Part shown: in pieces, positions 23,001 through 33,389 of the stretch
Numbering within the stretch: position 1 is the first letter of the stretch
How the letters are laid out: the number at the start of each line of letters is the position of its first letter
DNA from: Omphiscola glabra
Taxonomy: Eukaryota; Mollusca; Gastropoda; Lymnaeidae
Direction: 5' to 3'
NCBI GenBank assembly: GCA_964017045.1
Contig: OZ024794.1
Span: forward strand, 6,732,329 to 6,796,328
DNA length: 64,000 nt
The notes under the pieces: generated by a model
What the model saw: only the letters and a program-made list of their open reading frames with translations
Database searches by the model: none
What the model was told of the DNA's origin: nothing
Translations under genes and position numbers: made by a program

Positions 23001-23430
23001 TGTATTAGACCCATGGGAGACTCTGTTGTACTAAACCCTTGGGAGGCTCTATTGTATTAGACCCGTGGGAGCCTCTATTGTATTAGACCCTTGGGAGACT
23101 CTATTGTATTATACCCGTGGGAGACTTTATTGTATTAGACCCTTGGGAGACTCTATTGTATTAGATCCTTGGGAGGCTCTATTGTATTAGACCTTTGGGA
23201 GGCTCCATTGTATTAGACCCGTGGGAGACTCTGTTGTATTAGACCCTTGGAAGGCTCTATTGTATTAGACGCTTCGGAGGCTCTATTGTATTAGACCTGT
23301 GGGAGACTCTGTTGTTTTAGACTCGTGGGAGACTCTGTTGTATTAGACCCTTGTGAGACTCTGTTGTATTAGACCGTTAGGAGACTCTATTGTATTAGAC
23401 CTTTGGGAGACTCTATTGTATTAGACCCGT
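20004..23430. repeat. 28-bp minisatellite, about 120 copies, with higher-order structure
   Basis: The base unit is 'gagactctattgtattagac' plus 'ccttggga'. Variants at fixed positions (ggct/gact/gcct; cctt/ccgt/ccat; 26-bp units lacking 'ct') are not random. A block with 'ctgttgtactaaaccc' is repeatedly followed by a ggct unit and then a 'gtgggagcc' unit (near 20575, 20690, 21320, 22350, 22690, 23020). This is a higher-order repeat within about 3.4 kb. No coding sequence. Confidence 0.97.
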
Positions 23431-23439
23431 CTGCATGAA

Positions 23440-23672
23440 GCTGTGACCCAGACTGTGTCGTAAATTAGGGTGGGTGGGTGGATTTGGTGGATTGGGTGGA
23501 GTGGGTTGGTAATATTAGTCTAAGGCGTTTAAAAATTCAAATAAGGTTCCCCATAAAAATAAAGAGATCGGTTACTTAAAAATGAATGCATAAACTATGT
23601 ATTCAAATACATGTACTTTTAAATTTTTAGTTTAAAATGAATATACGATTCTGATCATGAATGATGACTTAC
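23440..23672. other. Intronic sequence of locus B
   Basis: A short 'gggtgggtggatttggtgga' tract and AT-rich sequence up to the donor at 23672; nothing else is seen. Confidence 0.3.
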
Positions 23673-23803
23673 CTGCACACCACAATCCGTTGGGGTGTTG
23701 GTCACCTGTATCCTTGACTCGTACGGACTCCCCTCCAGGCCCTGACCCCTGCCCACCCCCGCAGATTTTGAGCAAGTTGACCTCTTTCCCGTGGCGTAGA
23801 TGT
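23673..23803 (-). CDS. Ig-like domain exon (locus B)
   Basis: The minus-strand exon ends at a perfect donor (gtgtgcag|gtaagt). In its reading frame it contains KRSTCSKSAG, then PYESRIQVTNTPTDCGVQ. It aligns with the exon at 32898-33018 (RSTCGMRAG ... PYILEINL ... PDCGV) and ends in the same phase 0, so the two are paralogous exons. The start is uncertain: 'ctgcag' before 23803 (phase 1) is the better acceptor, while an AG before 23781 would reproduce the phase-2 start of the other copy. The Asp-Cys-Gly motif sits where Ig domains have their F strand. Function is unknown. Confidence 0.5.
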
Positions 23804-24572
23804 CTGCAGGGCCAGCAACTTCCGGCAGAGGGCGGTAATAGTTGAAATTGATGGTAGAGGGCGCAATGCATGAATATGATGCTTGTCCATTTATCTGATA
23901 AAACAGTTGACTTAATTAAACGCATTTAATTATATTACTTTATACAATCTTGACACAACACTATCTTTTCATCTAAAGGGCTTGTCGTTTAATGGTGGAA
24001 ATCTATTAATAGAGCATACGGGCATACAGTCTGGCCAATCTCATTAAGATATTTTAAAAACATCCTGGTATTCCGTTTGGCCAATATCCCAAGCGCGAAT
24101 CGGTTCTTTTACGCTAATGTGAGGCAGTGTAGTGTGTCTCAAACTAGACGAAAACGTGAATACGACTTTATTTTACGAAAGACTTTACAAAAAAAAAATT
24201 GTTATTGCTAAATACATGAGGAAATAAATTGTTAGAAGCTAAGTTTTCCAAAAATAAGGTCTAAAAATAGTAACACTGCTTAAAGTGATGTGACGTGTTC
24301 CGATCTTAGAAATTACAAACCCTATTGTAAACAGATATTACAGACAGAAAATGGTATAATTTAATTCAATGTGATAAAAGATGAGCGGACTTGAAGTTAA
24401 AATTTTCAGTAATAAATACTTTGTAGAGAGTTTCTTTAAATAGTTATGTAGCTTTTTAGTCAGTTCTGTTGACAGGTTCTCTCCCGTCATAGACAACAGT
24501 TACATCCCCCGAACAATTACATGAACAATTCCCGGTCATTGGGTGAATATTCACACCCATGTCTCAACAAAC

Positions 24573-24698
24573 CGTTGTGGTGTTTTGGGCTGGTATAACG
24601 ATCTTACAGGAACTGGTGTACCGCTGGTCTGAGGCTGTGGTGCTGTCACATGACCTCTGTTTGACCATAGTCAAGTTGACTGTGGAGTCTGACGATTG
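24573..24698 (-). CDS. Ig-like domain exon (locus B)
   Basis: The minus-strand acceptor 'cctttctctttag' (AG at 24700-24699) opens 42 codons containing VKQRSCDSTTASDQRYTSSC then KIVIPAQNTTT. This matches the second Ig exon of the complete gene, whose equivalent segment reads NCHTSCSYSDRALQANC then IITV. The donor is either a weak GTTTGT after 24573 or a better GTAAGA about 35 bp earlier. Both keep the frame open but give different phases, so the 3' border is unsettled. It lies 350 bp beyond the Helitron 3' end. Confidence 0.45.
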
Positions 24699-25045
24699 CT
24701 AAAGAGAAAGGTCAAAGAAATAAGCTTGACTTGGTTTACACTGTCAAATCTAGATCTTTTCTTTGCATAAATTATATTATTCCGAATATTCATTGAAGCA
24801 TGTGGTTTCATTATATTATTTTCTAAATACAGGAAACATAAATACAAATTCAAGACATCATTTCAAATACATCTTAGTGTTGTCGAATGTTGCCATGATT
24901 CCTTGTCATCAATTACATATACTGGAATCTGTCGTCATCGTAAGGAGTGATAACTTGTAGTAAAAATTGAATTAGCATAGACATTCCTTAGTTCTTTCCC
25001 TTTAATATTGTTAGATATTGTAAAACCTAATTTTTTTATGAGAAT

Positions 25046-25080
25046 ACTAGCGAGTACCCGGCATGCGTTGCGATGCCACT
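25046..25080 (-). other. Helitron 3' terminus
   Basis: The minus strand has a short inverted repeat (ggcat / atgcc with an 8-base loop), then 'gggtactcg' and the terminal CTAGT. The hairpin acts as the rolling-circle stop signal in this family. Confidence 0.75.
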
Positions 25081-25106
25081 CAAGAAAGAAAGTGTTTGCG
25101 TTTTAA

Positions 25107-28100
25107 TTATGTTTCTTGAAGAGCTTTTAAATACACAATGTTTTTTGTTTTTCCGTCTGGTGCATACACGAATAAATCGGAAGGTTTTCCGACGCGAGAG
25201 CAGGCGACATACAGCTGTCCATGAGAGAAGCATGGGTTTTCCAAATTTAGTCCGCAAACTTGTAGCGATTGTCCCTGTGCTTTGTTGATGGTCATTGCAA
25301 ATGCGAGTCGCACCGGAAACTGCAGACGTTTAAATTCAAATGGCATATCTGTTGGAATCATTGGGATGCGTGGCAGCAGTACATCTTCGCCTTTAAATTT
25401 TCCATTTAAAATAGTTGCTTCGATGATATTGTTCATCATCTTTTTCACTGAAAGCTTGGTGCCGTTACAAAGTCGTGGTGGATTTATGTTTCGCAAAAGA
25501 ATGATAGGCACGCCAATTTTGAGTGTTAAAACGTGCGACGGGATGCCTGGCAAGTCAAGTGAATTCAAGAATTCCGTTGGATAGTTGACAACTTCGTCTT
25601 CATTCAATACAGTATCGATGGACTTGTACGTTGTCGTTTCGCCTGGGATTTCATTTTGAATGCTTAAGTTGATGGCATTGACATCGTTGTTTTTGGCTGC
25701 CAATATAGCACGTGCACTGAGCCACTGATGATTTGTGTAATTTTGTGCGATATTTGGAAAAACTCTATGAATCAATTCGTCGATGGTTGCTGTCATTTTA
25801 CAGAAACTTGTTGGCAATCTGAAACATTGTGTGGATTCATCGATTGCCATTTTCCCATTCCCAATGTCCAACAACTGTTTTGCGAAACGTTCAGCGGATG
25901 CATCATTGTGTAGTTGCACACGCATATTGGTCTTCAAAGTCAATTTCTGTACATGCCGCCATAAAACTGATGATTTTAGACATGCATTTAATTCATCTGC
26001 AGCGGTTGAACGTGCTATAACTGGTAGAGTTTGTCGAAAATCACCAGATAATAGAATAAGTGCGCCACCAAAGAGCTGTTCATTTCCTCTCACATCTTTA
26101 AGTGTACGATGCAGCGCTTCCAATGCTTTTTTGTGCGCCATAGTACATTCGTCCCATATAATGAGTTGACATGATTGTAGTACTTTACCCATTCCAGAAT
26201 GTTTATTTATATTGCATGTTGGTGTCTCAGTTATTTGCATGTTCAATGGCAATTTCAGTGCTGAATGCGCTGTTCGTCCACCATCCAAAAGAGTTGCTGC
26301 AATTCCAGATGATGCGATTGCCAGTGCAATATTCTTTCGAGATCGTATGGTTGCCAAAATAAGTGAAATTAGGAAAGTTTTGCCTGTGCCTCCGGGAGCA
26401 TCTAGGAAATACAATCCACCTTTTTGACTTCCAATTGCATTCATAATTATGTCATACACTAAGCGTTGCTCTGGAACCAGTTTCGGATGATTCATTTGAA
26501 CAAATGTACCCAATTCGTCGATATCAAAGTGTGTTTCTCGATGCAAATCTCGATGGAATAGGTTGTTTTCAGATCGATTCGGAGCAGTCATTCCCAAATC
26601 TACCAGTGTTTTGTTAGCGATTGCCAAACACATGTCCTCAATCGAAATCAATGCCTCATTATACACGTTTGATGTAAATTGAATATCCGGATTTTGTTTC
26701 TTTGCACGCAAACGGTGTAGAATGTCTTCACTCATGTAGTCTTTGTATTTCTCCCAAAGATCTTTTGGATTGGATGGGAAGCATGTTGTCAATATGATTG
26801 AAAACAAAGTGCGTATTTGCTGTGGTTGAGCAATATTTGATGCATCAGAAAGCGAAGTGTCCCAATGAGCATCGTTTTCCAGAAGTTTTAATTCTTGGCA
26901 AGCTTCACGATAAGTGGCACATACTTGACCGTTTACTGTTCTCAATTCTTGGAATGATGTCGGTCCACGTACGTTGATTAACAGTAATCGCAAGTAAAAG
27001 CATTCTGCATTGTTTGGGTGAACAGTGTACAGACGGCCTAATGCGTCGGTTGAATATAAATTGGGGTGTTTTTCAAATGCTTTACCCTGTTTGCGACGTT
27101 GAAACCTTTTCGCTAAAGCATTCCATGTGTAATATGTTGGCACTTCAGAGTAAAGTAGCGACTTTGCAAAAATATCATTCCCGCACAATGAGAAAAATGC
27201 AGTTAACGTTGTTGGCGGAGGTGACAAAGCTCTTGCACGTGCATTTTCTAATGTAAAGTACACGCGCTGTCCATTTTCAAGGTGCACTGCCAAATGAACA
27301 ACTGTTGGATGGCGTTCATGGATTGGAAATGATAAAATGCGCCATATTGCTTCATTGCTACTAATGTAGCGTCCAAGTTGATATTGGTAGACTTCATCGA
27401 GTGATCGTGTTGTTTTTTCCAATCCAAAAATTGCCATATCGCTTCCTTTGTTAACATATTTGCAAATGTACTTGATCGATTTCACCGAATTGCAATACTC
27501 GACATTGATGTGTGCTTTGAACGTTTTCGAGAGTAACGGTGAATAAGGTACAACCCAACGATTATCAACTTCAACATCATTGTTTCGTACTTTTAAAGTG
27601 ATTGATTTGCCACCATCTTCAGTTGATCGTCGACTATATAGTGGATATCCGTCATTGCCAGTGACAGTCTCAGCAACTAAATCTCTTGGGTATCGTTTCG
27701 TACATTTCCCATCAGACATGCATGGAGAATTTTTGTTGAGTAAGCCACATGGACCGTGAATCATGTTTTTGGTGACGATTTCTAATAAGTATTGATCAAT
27801 GTGGCCATCAGGTATTTCTGCAGAAATGACTTTATCAATTTGATCTGCTTGGACTTTTTCGATCAACCAAATTAAAATGTGTGCATGTGGCAATCCTCTT
27901 TTTTGCCATTCAACGGAATACATCCAACAGCGTGTCTCTCCAAAAACATGATGCTTGACAATAAAATCGATTAAAGATTTCAATTTTTGTTTGAACACAC
28001 GGGCAGCAATATCGTGACGATCTGATGGTGATTGTCCAGTTAACAACAGTTCTTGTATTTCATCCCACTTAGGGTTGCATGTAAAGGTAATAAAAAAATC

Positions 28101-29702
28101 TGGGCGGCCATATGCACGAACATATGTCATTGCATCTTGTGCGTATTCATGCATGTGACGTGGACTCCCAGTAAATGTGGCCGGCAGTATAACCATTTTC
28201 CCTAATTCATTTGGATTCACATTGCCATCATTCACAACTGCATCACGTAAATGAATGTACTCTTCGGAACGCAACTTGCTTTGATTTAATCGAATGTAGA
28301 GGAGTCGTTCGGTTTCGATTTTTGCATACATATCAACAATGTATTGATGGAACAATTGTCGACATTTCAAGATATGATTTTCGGCACTCTCACGAATCAT
28401 CAATCGATATGAATAGTATTTCTTGGAACTGACTTTCTTATTCGATTCCTCATCTGTTTGTGGATTTCTCAATTTGATGTTGAAATGATATCCATCTTCT
28501 CCTTGCCAAAATAAAATTGGATATTGCAATGCGTCGTATGAGCGATGAGTTTCTGAGACTCGCTGAACATCACCATTTCTGCGATGAAGAATTATATCAC
28601 GTGAGTTAAATTCTTCGCCCACTATAACGATCGCAACTTCATCAATTGTTGGTGCGTTGTATTGTCTTTCGTGTTGGCCGGCAGGTGTTTTGTCTGCTCT
28701 AACTACAACTGAGTAATCATCTGTCGGCATTTGTTCAAGTGAATTTCTAAACAATTGAACTAATTCGTTGTGTTGCAAAAATAGAGATTGCAATACAGCT
28801 ACAATTTCTCTCTTAGTGCCCATATTGATATGACAACGTTGATCGATTTGTTCATCAGTATTCCCCATAAAATAAATTTGAAGAAATTTGTGATCTGTGT
28901 CTGGCAGTGGTAGTAGTGATCCTGCACGATGATAAATTTGCCCTTGCACTTTAAATGTTGGCATGTAATTCTCGCGCACGATATTTGTTGCACCGAACGA
29001 TGTCATTTGGAAACATGAATTGTACTTGCGTATGTTTGCCAAGAAATGTTTCGATTGGCTTGTTTCACCTGATACCAAGGTTGATAATGGTTCTGGTGGT
29101 GAATGTAATTCTTGCAATTTCACTTTCCCACCCGCGCAGCAAATTCCCGCAGTTTCATTCTTAAATTTGAGGGCACTGCAATACACGCATAATTTATCCA
29201 TTTTTCCAATAACCACGCTTGGATGAAGACTGTAATCATAATTAGCATTGTAATGGAATGCACTAAGATTTAATTCAACGTGCAGTGTTCGTCTGGTTCG
29301 AGCATTGCGTACTCGGGCGGTTGCCAGTCTTGCTTCACGTTGCTCGACTGTTTCAGATGAACGGGTTTGAGCGTTGCGTACTCGAACTGTTTCCAGTCTT
29401 GCTTCCCGCTGCTCCACTGTGTCAAAGGTACGGGCTTGAGCATTGCGTATTCGAGCGGTTGCCAGTCTTGCTTCACGTTGCTCGACTGTTTCAGATGAAC
29501 GGGTTTGAGCGTTGCGTACTCGAACTGTTTCCAGTCTTGCTTCCCGTTGCTCCACTGTGTCAAATGTACGGGCTTGAGCATTGCATACTCGAGCGGTTTC
29601 CAGTCGTGCTTCTCGTTGCTCGACTGTTTCCGATGCTCGTGATGACCTTTTCTTTCGCGCTTGAGGTGTGGAAAAACCAATAGCTTTTCGTTTGGGTGGC
29701 AT
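25107..29702 (-). CDS. Helitron Rep-helicase (RepHel), full length
   Basis: 1531 residues from ATG 29702. The N-terminus has five copies of a 23-residue charged repeat (TVEQREARLETVRVRNAQTR plus three residues; about 25-140), then a Cys-rich putative zinc site (CVYC ... CC, about 170-190). Next is the Helitron-like N domain, with HUH motif GLPHAHILIW near residue 604 and the two rolling-circle tyrosines in YICKYVNKG near 747. The C-terminal third is a PIF1-type superfamily-1 helicase: Walker A GGTGKT near 1102, Walker B IIWDEC, GALILLSGDFRQTLPVI, LKTNMRV, TINKAQGQS and LYVACSRV. It nicks, unwinds and rejoins single strands during transposition. All catalytic motifs are present and there is no stop or frameshift, which is unusual in this otherwise decayed repeat landscape and implies recent activity. 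Confidence 0.96.
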   Translation of the reverse strand: MPPKRKAIGFSTPQARKKRSSRASETVEQREARLETARVCNAQARTFDTVEQREARLETVRVRNAQTRSSETVEQREARLATARIRNAQARTFDTVEQREARLETVRVRNAQTRSSETVEQREARLATARVRNARTRRTLHVELNLSAFHYNANYDYSLHPSVVIGKMDKLCVYCSALKFKNETAGICCAGGKVKLQELHSPPEPLSTLVSGETSQSKHFLANIRKYNSCFQMTSFGATNIVRENYMPTFKVQGQIYHRAGSLLPLPDTDHKFLQIYFMGNTDEQIDQRCHINMGTKREIVAVLQSLFLQHNELVQLFRNSLEQMPTDDYSVVVRADKTPAGQHERQYNAPTIDEVAIVIVGEEFNSRDIILHRRNGDVQRVSETHRSYDALQYPILFWQGEDGYHFNIKLRNPQTDEESNKKVSSKKYYSYRLMIRESAENHILKCRQLFHQYIVDMYAKIETERLLYIRLNQSKLRSEEYIHLRDAVVNDGNVNPNELGKMVILPATFTGSPRHMHEYAQDAMTYVRAYGRPDFFITFTCNPKWDEIQELLLTGQSPSDRHDIAARVFKQKLKSLIDFIVKHHVFGETRCWMYSVEWQKRGLPHAHILIWLIEKVQADQIDKVISAEIPDGHIDQYLLEIVTKNMIHGPCGLLNKNSPCMSDGKCTKRYPRDLVAETVTGNDGYPLYSRRSTEDGGKSITLKVRNNDVEVDNRWVVPYSPLLSKTFKAHINVEYCNSVKSIKYICKYVNKGSDMAIFGLEKTTRSLDEVYQYQLGRYISSNEAIWRILSFPIHERHPTVVHLAVHLENGQRVYFTLENARARALSPPPTTLTAFFSLCGNDIFAKSLLYSEVPTYYTWNALAKRFQRRKQGKAFEKHPNLYSTDALGRLYTVHPNNAECFYLRLLLINVRGPTSFQELRTVNGQVCATYREACQELKLLENDAHWDTSLSDASNIAQPQQIRTLFSIILTTCFPSNPKDLWEKYKDYMSEDILHRLRAKKQNPDIQFTSNVYNEALISIEDMCLAIANKTLVDLGMTAPNRSENNLFHRDLHRETHFDIDELGTFVQMNHPKLVPEQRLVYDIIMNAIGSQKGGLYFLDAPGGTGKTFLISLILATIRSRKNIALAIASSGIAATLLDGGRTAHSALKLPLNMQITETPTCNINKHSGMGKVLQSCQLIIWDECTMAHKKALEALHRTLKDVRGNEQLFGGALILLSGDFRQTLPVIARSTAADELNACLKSSVLWRHVQKLTLKTNMRVQLHNDASAERFAKQLLDIGNGKMAIDESTQCFRLPTSFCKMTATIDELIHRVFPNIAQNYTNHQWLSARAILAAKNNDVNAINLSIQNEIPGETTTYKSIDTVLNEDEVVNYPTEFLNSLDLPGIPSHVLTLKIGVPIILLRNINPPRLCNGTKLSVKKMMNNIIEATILNGKFKGEDVLLPRIPMIPTDMPFEFKRLQFPVRLAFAMTINKAQGQSLQVCGLNLENPCFSHGQLYVACSRVGKPSDLFVYAPDGKTKNIVYLKALQET

Positions 29703-30279
29703 CAGTGATGTGACAGCAAAAGTATTGCTTTGTGACGAATATTACAAATGCATGTGATATCTGTTATTATATTTCGATAGACAATGCTAATTTCACATTT
29801 AACACCACGTGTTACCTCAAACACAAAATGAAATATCGCTGTTTGTATTTGATTCAATTAATTAACGATATTTTTAATGGTTATAGTTTTCATATGTTAG
29901 GAAGTACAATGAATTGTTGGCAGTACATTTCCAGTTGTATAAGGGTCACATTACTTTATAAATCATAAATTCCAGCGTTAAAATCTAGATGTTATTATAG
30001 TTCAATACCTTCGTTGTCTATTGGGTAATTTAAAAACTTAAGAAACCATCGATTCATGTCAAATGTCTTTTCATAAAACAAAACAACTGCGAATTTCTCA
30101 CACTCTATTATAGAATTACTTTATCATTGCTGTTCAAAACCATAACACGTTTACAACGTCATATCCTATTCTAAAATACGTCACAAAATTCAAGATTATT
30201 TATAAAAACAACAAAAATACTCTCTACACTAAACATGCAACAATGTGTTTTTTCATGCTCTTACTACAAATTGCTGTCT

Positions 30280-32520
30280 GTTGGCATTTGTTCAAGGGTG
30301 GTTGTTTTGACGGCTCTGTTTGAAATTATATTGATGAAGCTCATTTAAGAAAACAAAACGAATTTAAGGCCCCCGGCCCAAACGAAATATTGTAAAATGG
30401 TTGCATTAATTCAGAAACCTACTTATTATGTAACACATAAACTGAAATGTCGTTATTTGTATTTGATTCAATTTCATCCACCCATGAAATAGCTCTGTTT
30501 TAAATTATATTTTTATAGTTAAATTAAGAAAAAATGGAATTAGGGGTCCCTGACCCCAAACGGAATATTGTGAAATGGTTGTAATAAATTAGAAACATTT
30601 GCGGGAGTGCGCATATCAATTCACCAAAGTTTTATCGCAATCAGATGAATGGTATAGGAATGCATACGATAATTATAAAGACAATAAAACGGTGGCACAA
30701 ACGGAATATTGTAGAATTGTTGTATTACTTCAGAAACCTACTTATTATATCACACACACAGTTTAATGTTGCTATTTGTATATCATTAAAAATCTATCCA
30801 TTAATGTAGTAGCTCGGTTTGAAATTATATTTGTATAGATCATATAGGAAAAATAGAACATGTGGCCCCTTGCTCAAAACGGAATATTTTTAAACGGTTG
30901 TAATAATTCAAAAACCTTTGCGGGCGTGTGCAAAACATCTTACTAAAGTTTTATCGCATTCAGATGAATGGTATAAGAGCGCATACAAAAATTATTTTTT
31001 AGAAAACTCTTATAAGTAAAAAAAAATTTGGGGCCAACGGCAAAAAACGGAATATTTTAAAAGTGTTGTAAGGGATAAGTAAAATGCGCAAGCTTATGGA
31101 CAACCTTTCAAAAAAGTTTTGTTGCAATCACATGAATGGTGTAGGAGCGCATACGGTTTGAAATTATATTTATATAGTTCCTATAAGAAAAAACGAACAT
31201 GGGGCCCCTGGCTCAAAACGGAATATTTTAAAACGGTTGTAATAATTTAAAAAACTTTGTGGGCATGCTCGCAACATCTCGTCAAAGTTTTAGCGTATTC
31301 AAATAAATGGTGTAGGAGCGCAGACAAAATCTATTGTTTACAAAGCTCATATTAGAACAAAAAACGATTTTGGGGCCAACGGCCAAAACAAAATATTTTA
31401 AAAGTGTTATAATGACTCAGTAAAATGCGCGAGTTTATGGAATACAACACTCCAATGTTTTGTCGCAATGGCATGAATGGTGTAGGAGCGCATACGGTTT
31501 GAAACTATATTTATATAGCTCATATAAGAAAAAACGAACATGGGGCCCCTGGCTCAAAACGGAATATTTTAAAACGGTTATAATTATTTCCAAACCTTTG
31601 TGAGCGTGCTGGCAACATTTTACAAAAGATTTAGTGCATTCAGACGAATGGTGTAGCAGCGCAGACAAAAATATTTTTTACAAAGCTCGTATAAGAAAAA
31701 AAAACGAATGAAGGGCCAACGGCCGAAAACGAAATAATTGAAAAGTTTTTTAATGACGCAGTTAAATGCCCAGGTAGGTGGCCAACAAATCAACAAAGTT
31801 TTGTTGCAATCGCATGAATGGTGTAGGAGCGCATACGGTTTGAAACTATATTTATATAGCTCATATAAGAAAAAACGAACATGGGGCCCTTGGCTCAAAA
31901 CGGAATATTTTAAAACGGTTGTAATAATTTAGAAACCTGTGTGGGCATGCTCGCAACATCTCGTCAAAGTTTTAGCGTATTCGAATAAATGGTGTAGGAG
32001 CGCAGACAAAACCTATTGTTTACAAAGCTCATATAAGAAAAAAAAACGATTTTGGGGCCAACGGCCAAAACGAAATATTTTAAAAGTGTTATAATGACCC
32101 AGTAAAATGCGCGAGCTTATGGAATACAACTCTCCAATGTTTTGTCGCAATCGCATGAATGGTGTAGGAGCGCATACGGTTTGAAACTATATTTATATAG
32201 CTCATATAAGAAAAAACGAACACGGGGCCCCTGGCTCAAAACGGAATATTTTAAAACGTTTATAATTATTTCCAAACCTTTGTGGGCGTGCTTGTAACAT
32301 TTTACCCAAGATTTAGCGCATTCAGACGAATGGCGTAGGAGCGCAGACGGAAATATTTTTTACAAAGTTCGTATAAGAAAAAAAACGAATGAATGGCCAA
32401 CGGCCGAAAACGAAATAATTGAAAAGTTTTTTAATGTCGCAGTTAAATGCCCAGGTAGGTGGCCAACAACTCACCAAAGTTTTGTTGCAATCGCATGAAT
32501 GGTGTGGGAGCGCATACGAG
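30280..32520 (-). repeat. Helitron 5' internal tandem repeats, about 335 bp each
   Basis: Units repeat at about 335-bp spacing in the better conserved right half (anchors at 31486, 31820, 32163). Each consists of two related halves of about 165 bp with landmarks 'ggtgtaggagcgcatacg', 'catggggcccctggctcaaa' and 'ttttggggccaacggccaaa'. The left copies (30.3-31.2 kb) are more diverged. They precede the RepHel start codon and may form its transcription-control region; that role is inference. Confidence 0.85.
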
Positions 32521-32565
32521 ACAAACATACATACATACATACATTCATTTTTATATATATATAGA
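32520..32565 (-). other. Helitron 5' terminus
   Basis: The minus strand reads A|TCTATATATATATAAAAATG followed by a (tatg)n tract. This is the usual left-end composition of Helitrons, and the A|TC junction agrees with insertion at an AT dinucleotide. Confidence 0.75.
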
Positions 32566-32897
32566 TTTATTAGGTAGATAATGATTTCAATTTTTTACAC
32601 TATAACATTGTTTCTAGAAAAAATATTCTTGTTTCCTACCTAATATACCTAAAATTTGCTGTTTTAAGCTATTACATTGTACAATCTCTAAAATATTTTT
32701 TTAAACTAATATTCAATGTTTTCTGACACACACTTTGAATGATTTACATTACATCAATGTTTCAATGTCTCTCATCGATTATATCAATGTTTTGTACCAG
32801 AAGATTTCAGTTTTTCAATCATTTTCCACTAATAAATTCCATGTTACTCTCAAAGAGATTCCATGTTTACTCACCAAGATTTTCCATAAATACTCAC

Positions 32898-33018
32898 CGT
32901 GACACCACAGTCCGGCTGTTGAGCTTGTAGACCCCCACTCAGGTTGATCTCTAGAATGTAAGGGTCACCAAAAACACCACTTCCAGTAAATGCCCCTGCC
33001 CGCATGCCACAAGTTGAT
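32898..33018 (-). CDS. Ig-like domain exon (locus B)
   Basis: 121 bp on the minus strand between acceptor 'aaaattctttag' and donor GTGAGT (acg|gtgagt). It starts after two bases of a codon (phase 2) and ends in phase 0. It encodes TCGMRAGAFTGSGVF, then PYILEINLSGG and QPDCGV, the second half of an Ig-like fold. The phase-2 start matches the end of the exon at 33991-34084, giving ADSKT-STCGMRAG. It is paralogous to 23673-23803. It lies 330 bp from the Helitron 5' end. Confidence 0.6.
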
Positions 33019-33389
33019 CTAAAGAATTTTGTGAATTATTTTTTAATGTTATTTTTTTAACGATGGCTTTTGTATCTTTAAAAAAATACATATTATTGAG
33101 AAACATTAATGTTTTTTGGGGTAATAAATAACCTACTAATTTAGCAACTTTGCTATGTTAGATATCTTACTAATAAAACTAAGTTTATATAGTAGACATC
33201 TTTCTGTTGTAACAAAATCTATATGCTATACAACTTTAACGTGGCACGAAGAGATTATTTTGTCAGCTTAAAAATAAAATCAATAGTAGATTTATTTCAC
33301 ATTTGAATACATTTTTTATTCAACCTGTTTATAAAAACTTGTTTTTATAGAATATTGAACTCGTGTCTTGTCATTTCTAGAACAATTTC

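Larger units (their letters stand above)
25046..32565 (-). mobile_element. Autonomous Helitron, 7.5 kb, apparently intact
   Basis: On the minus strand the element starts at 32565 with 5'-TCTATATATATATAAAAATG, a typical Helitron 5' end, preceded by an A. It ends at 25046 with a short GC-rich hairpin (ggcat...atgcc) and CTAGT, fitting CTRRT. Between them lie about 2.2 kb of tandem repeats and a single uninterrupted 1531-codon RepHel frame whose stop is 61 bp before the 3' end. The base after CTAGT is A, where T is expected for A|T insertion, so one end may have mutated. Helitrons move by rolling-circle replication. It sits in the intron between the Ig-like exons at 24.6 and 32.9 kb. Confidence 0.88.

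Noticed and set aside
29270..29683. Plus and minus frames overlapping the RepHel N-terminus (132 and 136 codons)
   Set aside because: Shadows of the 69-bp coding repeat; RepHel in the third frame explains the sequence.
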